The notes beneath the pieces were generated by a model that was given only the letters and a program-made list of their open reading frames with translations, did not search any database and was not told where the DNA came from. Positions 60,904 to 64,000 of a stretch of 64,000 bases of DNA are shown in pieces. Positions within the stretch are counted from its first letter, which is position 1. Each line of letters begins with the position of its first letter. The DNA is from Elusimicrobiota bacterium. Its GTDB lineage: Bacteria; Elusimicrobiota; Elusimicrobia; UBA1565. The stretch is taken from NCBI GenBank assembly GCA_041660925.1, contig JBAZVI010000002.1:124001-188000 (forward strand), given 5' to 3'. The position numbers and the translations under genes are program-made.

Positions 60904-61956
60904 TCAGCAGATCCGCGGCAGCTGCTCGCCGCTGAGCATGTCGAGGATGCGCTCGACGCCGATGCGCGTGTTCATGCGGACCTCGCCGGGATGCGCGTCG
61001 ACGACGCGGCCGACGAGGGCCGCCGGGTGGGCGCCGCAGGGGCCGCGCAGGGCCGCGAGGGCCTTCTGCGCGTCGCGCTCGGGCACGAAGGCGGCGAAGC
61101 GGCCCTCGCAGGCCATGTAGAAGGGGTCGAGGCCGAAGAGCTCGCAGGCGGAGGCGACCTCCGGCCGCACGGGGACCGCGGCTTCCTCGACGAGGATGCC
61201 GCGCTTCGCGGCCTCGGCGATCTCGTTGAGGGCGGTGGCGAGGCCGCCGCGCGTGAGGTCGCGCAGGCAGTGGACCTCGACGCCGGCCTCGAGGAGCGCG
61301 CGGACCTGGGGCCAGACGGTCTCCGCGTCGCTGAGGAGCGTCGTCTCGAAGGAGAGCCCCTCGCGCACGGAGAGCACCGCGGCCCCGTGGGCGCCGACGT
61401 CGCCGCTGACGATGAGCGCGTCGCCGGGGAGGACGGAGCGCGGCTCGACGGGCCGCGGGGCTTCGATGAGGCCGATGCCCGCGGTGTTCACGTAGATGCC
61501 GTCGCCCTTGCCGCGTTCGACGACCTTGGTGTCGCCGGTGACGATGCGCATCCCCGCCGCGCGGGCCGTCTTCGCGAGCGACTCCGCGACGCGGCGAAGG
61601 TCGGAGAGCGGGAAGCCCTCCTCCAGGATGCAGGCGCAGCTCAGATAGAGCGGGCGCGCCCCGCACATCGCGAGGTCGTTGGCGGTCCCGTGCACGCAGA
61701 GGGAGCCGATGTCGCCTCCCGGGAAGAAGATCGGGCGGATGACGAAGGAGTCGGTGGAGAAGGCGAGCTTGCCGGGCGGCAGCTCGAGCGCCGCCCCATC
61801 GTGGCCCTGCTCGAGGGCGGCGTCCTTGAAGAGCGGGCGGAAGACTTCGGAGACGAGCTTATGCATGTGGCGGCCGCCCGAGCCGTGGGCGAGGGTGACG
61901 CGTTCCCCCGCCTCGGCGGGGGTCGGACAGGCGAGACGGAAATCCTTCTTCGTCAT
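60904..61956 (-). CDS. hypE: [NiFe] hydrogenase maturation protein HypE
   Basis: 350 aa. Dehydrates the thiocarboxamide that HypF builds on its C-terminal cysteine, giving the cyanide ligand of the [NiFe] centre. AIRS-fold: LAHGSGGRHMHKLVSEVF, FSTDSFVIRP, VHGTANDLAMCGARPLYL, RIVTGDTKVVERGKGDGIYVN. The protein ends in PRIC, the required terminal cysteine. ATGA overlap with hypD. Confidence 0.97.
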   Translation of the reverse strand: MTKKDFRLACPTPAEAGERVTLAHGSGGRHMHKLVSEVFRPLFKDAALEQGHDGAALELPPGKLAFSTDSFVIRPIFFPGGDIGSLCVHGTANDLAMCGARPLYLSCACILEEGFPLSDLRRVAESLAKTARAAGMRIVTGDTKVVERGKGDGIYVNTAGIGLIEAPRPVEPRSVLPGDALIVSGDVGAHGAAVLSVREGLSFETTLLSDAETVWPQVRALLEAGVEVHCLRDLTRGGLATALNEIAEAAKRGILVEEAAVPVRPEVASACELFGLDPFYMACEGRFAAFVPERDAQKALAALRGPCGAHPAALVGRVVDAHPGEVRMNTRIGVERILDMLSGEQLPRIC

Positions 61957-63047
61957 GACACCTTCTCGCGGGCGTAGCGGTAATAGGCGGCGCAGGCCCC
62001 TTCGGAGGAGACCATGGGCGCGCCGAGCGGGCTCTCCGGGGTGCAGCGCCCGGCGAAGGCGGGACACTCGCGCGGCTTCTTGAGGCCCTGAAGCACGAGC
62101 CCGGCGATGCACTCCGCGGGCTCCTGCGCCTCTCGCTCGGCCACGCCGAAGCGGCGCTCGGCGTCGAGCTGCGCGTAGCGGGCGGTGAAGCGCAGTCCGC
62201 TGGACTCGATGGGTCCGATCCCCCGCCACTTGCGGCGGCAGGGCTCGAAGACTTCGCGCAGGAGCTCGATGGCGGGGCGGTTGCCTCCGCGGCGCACGAC
62301 GCGCGCGTACTGGTTGTCGACGCGGTGCTCCCCCCGCTCGAGCTGGCGCACGAGCAGGCAGAGCCCCTGGAGGATGTCCACCGGTTCGAAGCCGGTCACG
62401 ACGATGGGGACGCGGCGCTTCTCGGCGATGGGCTCGTATTCCTCCGTGCCCATCACCGCGCAGACGTGGCCGGCGGCGAGGAAGCCCTGCACGCGGTTCT
62501 TCCCGGAGGACATGAGGGCCTCGAGGGCCGGCGGGACGAGGACGTGGGAGACGAGCAGCGAGAAGTTCTTCACGCCGAGCCGGAGCGCCTGCTGCGCCGC
62601 CATCGCGGTGGCCGGGGCCGTGGTCTCGAAGCCGACGGCGAAGAAGACGACCTCGACGGAGGGGTCCTTCCTCGCGAGATCGAGCGCGTCGAGCGGAGAG
62701 TAGACGATGCGGACCTGCGCCCCTTCGCCCTTGGCCTGGAGGAGGCTCTTCGTCGAGCCGGGCACGCGGAGCATGTCGCCGAAGGAACAGAGGACGACGC
62801 CGGGCTTCAAGGCGATCTCGACGGCCTTGTCGATGAGCTCGAGCGGGGTGACGCAGACGGGGCAGCCGGGGCCGTGGACGAGCTCGAGCCCCTCGGGCAG
62901 GAGGCGGTCGATGCCGAAGCGGACGATGGAGTGCGTCTGGCCGCCGCAGACCTCCATGACGGTCCAGGGCTTCGTCGTCAGGCGGGCGAGCAGCGCGGCG
63001 TAGCGCTCGGCGGCCCTCCGGTCGCGGTACTCGTCGAGATGCTTCAA
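61953..63047 (-). CDS. hypD: [NiFe] hydrogenase maturation protein HypD
   Basis: 364 aa. Fe-S scaffold on which the Fe(CN)2CO group is assembled with HypC. Diagnostic motifs: MEVCGGQTHSIVRFG (about residues 32-46), LVHGPGCPVCVTP, FFAVGFETTAPATA, and the C-terminal cluster cysteines in ECIAGLVLQGLKKPRECPAF and ACAAYYRY. Full length. Overlaps hypC by four bases. Confidence 0.97.
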   Translation of the reverse strand: MKHLDEYRDRRAAERYAALLARLTTKPWTVMEVCGGQTHSIVRFGIDRLLPEGLELVHGPGCPVCVTPLELIDKAVEIALKPGVVLCSFGDMLRVPGSTKSLLQAKGEGAQVRIVYSPLDALDLARKDPSVEVVFFAVGFETTAPATAMAAQQALRLGVKNFSLLVSHVLVPPALEALMSSGKNRVQGFLAAGHVCAVMGTEEYEPIAEKRRVPIVVTGFEPVDILQGLCLLVRQLERGEHRVDNQYARVVRRGGNRPAIELLREVFEPCRRKWRGIGPIESSGLRFTARYAQLDAERRFGVAEREAQEPAECIAGLVLQGLKKPRECPAFAGRCTPESPLGAPMVSSEGACAAYYRYAREKVS

Positions 63048-63301
63048 GCGGGGCGCTCCTCGGCCGCGACCATGGCGTCCATCTCGGAGAGCAGGGAGAG
63101 CGTCTTGAGCGCCTCGTCCTCGTCGATGACGTTGAGCGCGAAACCGACGTGGACGATGACGTAGTCGCCGACCTTCGCCTCGGGCGTGTAGGCGAGGCAG
63201 ACGTCCTTGACGGTGCCGCCGAAGTCCACGCGGCCGCGGGTCAGGCCGCCGCCGTCGGGGACGCCGATGCTGAGGACCTTACCGGGGACCGCGAGACACA
63301 T
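63044..63301 (-). CDS. hypC: [NiFe] hydrogenase maturation chaperone HypC
   Basis: 85 aa. Starts MCLAVPGKVLSIG with the functional Cys at position 2. The DVCLAYTPEAKVGDYVIVHVGFAL part is typical. Carries the iron ligand complex from HypD to the hydrogenase large subunit. Overlaps hypF by 23 bases and hypD by four. Confidence 0.97.
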   Translation of the reverse strand: MCLAVPGKVLSIGVPDGGGLTRGRVDFGGTVKDVCLAYTPEAKVGDYVIVHVGFALNVIDEDEALKTLSLLSEMDAMVAAEERPA

Positions 63302-64000
63302 GGGACTCCCTCCGTTGGGGACGGCCGGCCGACGAGAGCAGGCACGCGGCGTAGGCCTGGCCCGCCGAGACTCCCCCGTCGTTGCAGGGCAGGCGGCGGT
63401 GCGTGAAGACCTGGAAGCCGGCGCGCTCGAGCAGCGTCCGGGCGCGCTCGAGGAGATAGGCGTTCTGGAAGACTCCGCCCGTGAGGCCTACGCGCTCGAG
63501 TCCGCAGCGGCGCACGACGTCGACGATGAGGTCCGCGAGGCCGTTGTGGAAGCGCGCGGAGACCATGGCGGCGCCGCGACCGCGGTCGGCGTCCTCGAGC
63601 AGGGCGGCGAGCATGGGCGCCCAGTCCGCGACCAGGGGCTTCCCGGGGAGGAGCGCCCAGGGATAGGCGCCGTGCGCGGGACGGGCGCCGAGCGCGGCCT
63701 CGAAGGCCATCGCGGCCTGCCCTTCGAAGGCGTTGACGGGGCGCAGGCCGGCCAGGGCCGCGGCGGCGTCGAAGAGCCGGCCGACGCTCGAGCTGCGCGG
63801 GGAGAAGGCCGGGGAGGCGGGCAGGCGGCGCAGCGCCTCCCACCCCTCGGGGAAGAGCGGGTGAAGGCGCTCGAGCGGGAGCCCCGCCTCGTGGAGCAGG
63901 CCGAGCGCGGCACGGCGGCCCTCGCGGACCGCGCGCTCGCCGCCGGGCAGCGGGAAGGGGCGGATGTGCGCGAGCCGCGCATAGCCGGCGGCGTCCACGC
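63279..64000 (-). CDS. hypF: Carbamoyltransferase HypF, C-terminal part (continues past window)
   Basis: About 240 residues of the C-terminal Kae1-like/carbamoyltransferase domain; the N-terminal acylphosphatase, zinc-finger and YrdC domains lie beyond base 64000. Visible: HIRPFPLPGGERAVREGRRAALG, SVGRLFDAAAALAGL, FEGQAAMAFEAAL, and VGLTGGVFQNAYLLE with CNDGGVSAGQA at the end. Makes the carbamoyl group transferred to HypE. First of the hypF-C-D-E set. Confidence 0.95.
   Translation of the reverse strand, partial: VDAAGYARLAHIRPFPLPGGERAVREGRRAALGLLHEAGLPLERLHPLFPEGWEALRRLPASPAFSPRSSSVGRLFDAAAALAGLRPVNAFEGQAAMAFEAALGARPAHGAYPWALLPGKPLVADWAPMLAALLEDADRGRGAAMVSARFHNGLADLIVDVVRRCGLERVGLTGGVFQNAYLLERARTLLERAGFQVFTHRRLPCNDGGVSAGQAYAACLLSSAGRPQRRESHVSRGPR

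Overview
The window is a compact, high-GC (by eye about two-thirds G+C or more) bacterial chromosome segment. Genes are packed into long co-directional runs, and many neighbours overlap by ATGA or GTGA. Several features suggest an Elusimicrobiota-like or similarly deep-branching Gram-negative lineage: an 11-subunit complex I without the NADH module, exported enzymes with Ala/Pro/Val-rich N-terminal segments, a GYF-type coiled-coil membrane protein, a TPR-SpoIID protein and a small histone-fold protein. This placement is an inference; there is no rRNA here to confirm it. I see no phage, IS transposase or CRISPR array.

Layout. 1-2644 (minus): five overlapping genes, four of them exported and of unknown function. 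2786-15793 (minus): an exported protein, nuoN-M-L-K-J-I-H-D-C-B-A, a 290-bp palindromic element with 19-bp terminal inverted repeats, a MidA/NDUFAF7-type methyltransferase and a 60-aa histone-fold protein. 15845-16306: tRNA-Met with a structured upstream repeat, a promoter and a terminator. 16292-23677 (minus): one probable operon, GT2 - YceD - rpmF - plsX - fabG - acpP - rnc - acyl-CoA dehydrogenase - etfB - etfA, with a promoter candidate at 23688-23716 and a terminator overlapping the etfA stop. 23764-29567 (minus): GT4 glycosyltransferase, TPR-SpoIID protein, a small membrane protein and a GYF/coiled-coil protein. 29600-30442: a non-coding island with tRNA-Lys, tRNA-Leu and two more copies of the tRNA-associated repeat.

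30479-39880 (plus): tig, a SirB1-like protein, a small exported orphan, clpP-lon (no clpX between them), a class V aminotransferase, an ABC ATPase/permease pair and a TPR protein. 39881-47411 (plus): an apparent TetR-controlled cassette with two exported or secreted-type hydrolases, a KAS III-like protein lacking two catalytic residues, an acetyl-CoA hydrolase/transferase-family CoA-transferase and an MFS carrier. A strong sigma70 promoter with a palindromic operator lies in front of tetR, and the operator core recurs inverted at 39881. 47596-51072: a large Lon-like protease with a signal peptide and a degraded Walker A motif. 51190-52050 (minus): an EamA transporter. 52276-52591: a tRNA-Asn gene split in its anticodon by a 241-nt group I intron. 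52755-55418: an exported phosphoesterase, then a PhoU-like/Pit phosphate uptake pair. 55488-58216 (minus): two tandem copies of a CsgG-like/DUF799-like lipoprotein pair. 58284-64000 (minus): AEC and AAE-type transporters, hypE-hypD-hypC and the 3' part of hypF.

In physiological terms the segment encodes a proton-pumping respiratory complex fed by an unidentified donor (nuoEFG are absent here), lipid synthesis and acyl-CoA oxidation genes in one transcript, protein quality control, maturation of a [NiFe] hydrogenase encoded elsewhere, and a regulated acid/ester utilisation cassette. The observations most worth following are the bacterial histone, the group I intron in tRNA-Asn, the repeat placed directly upstream of two tRNAs, and the exported Lon-like protease.
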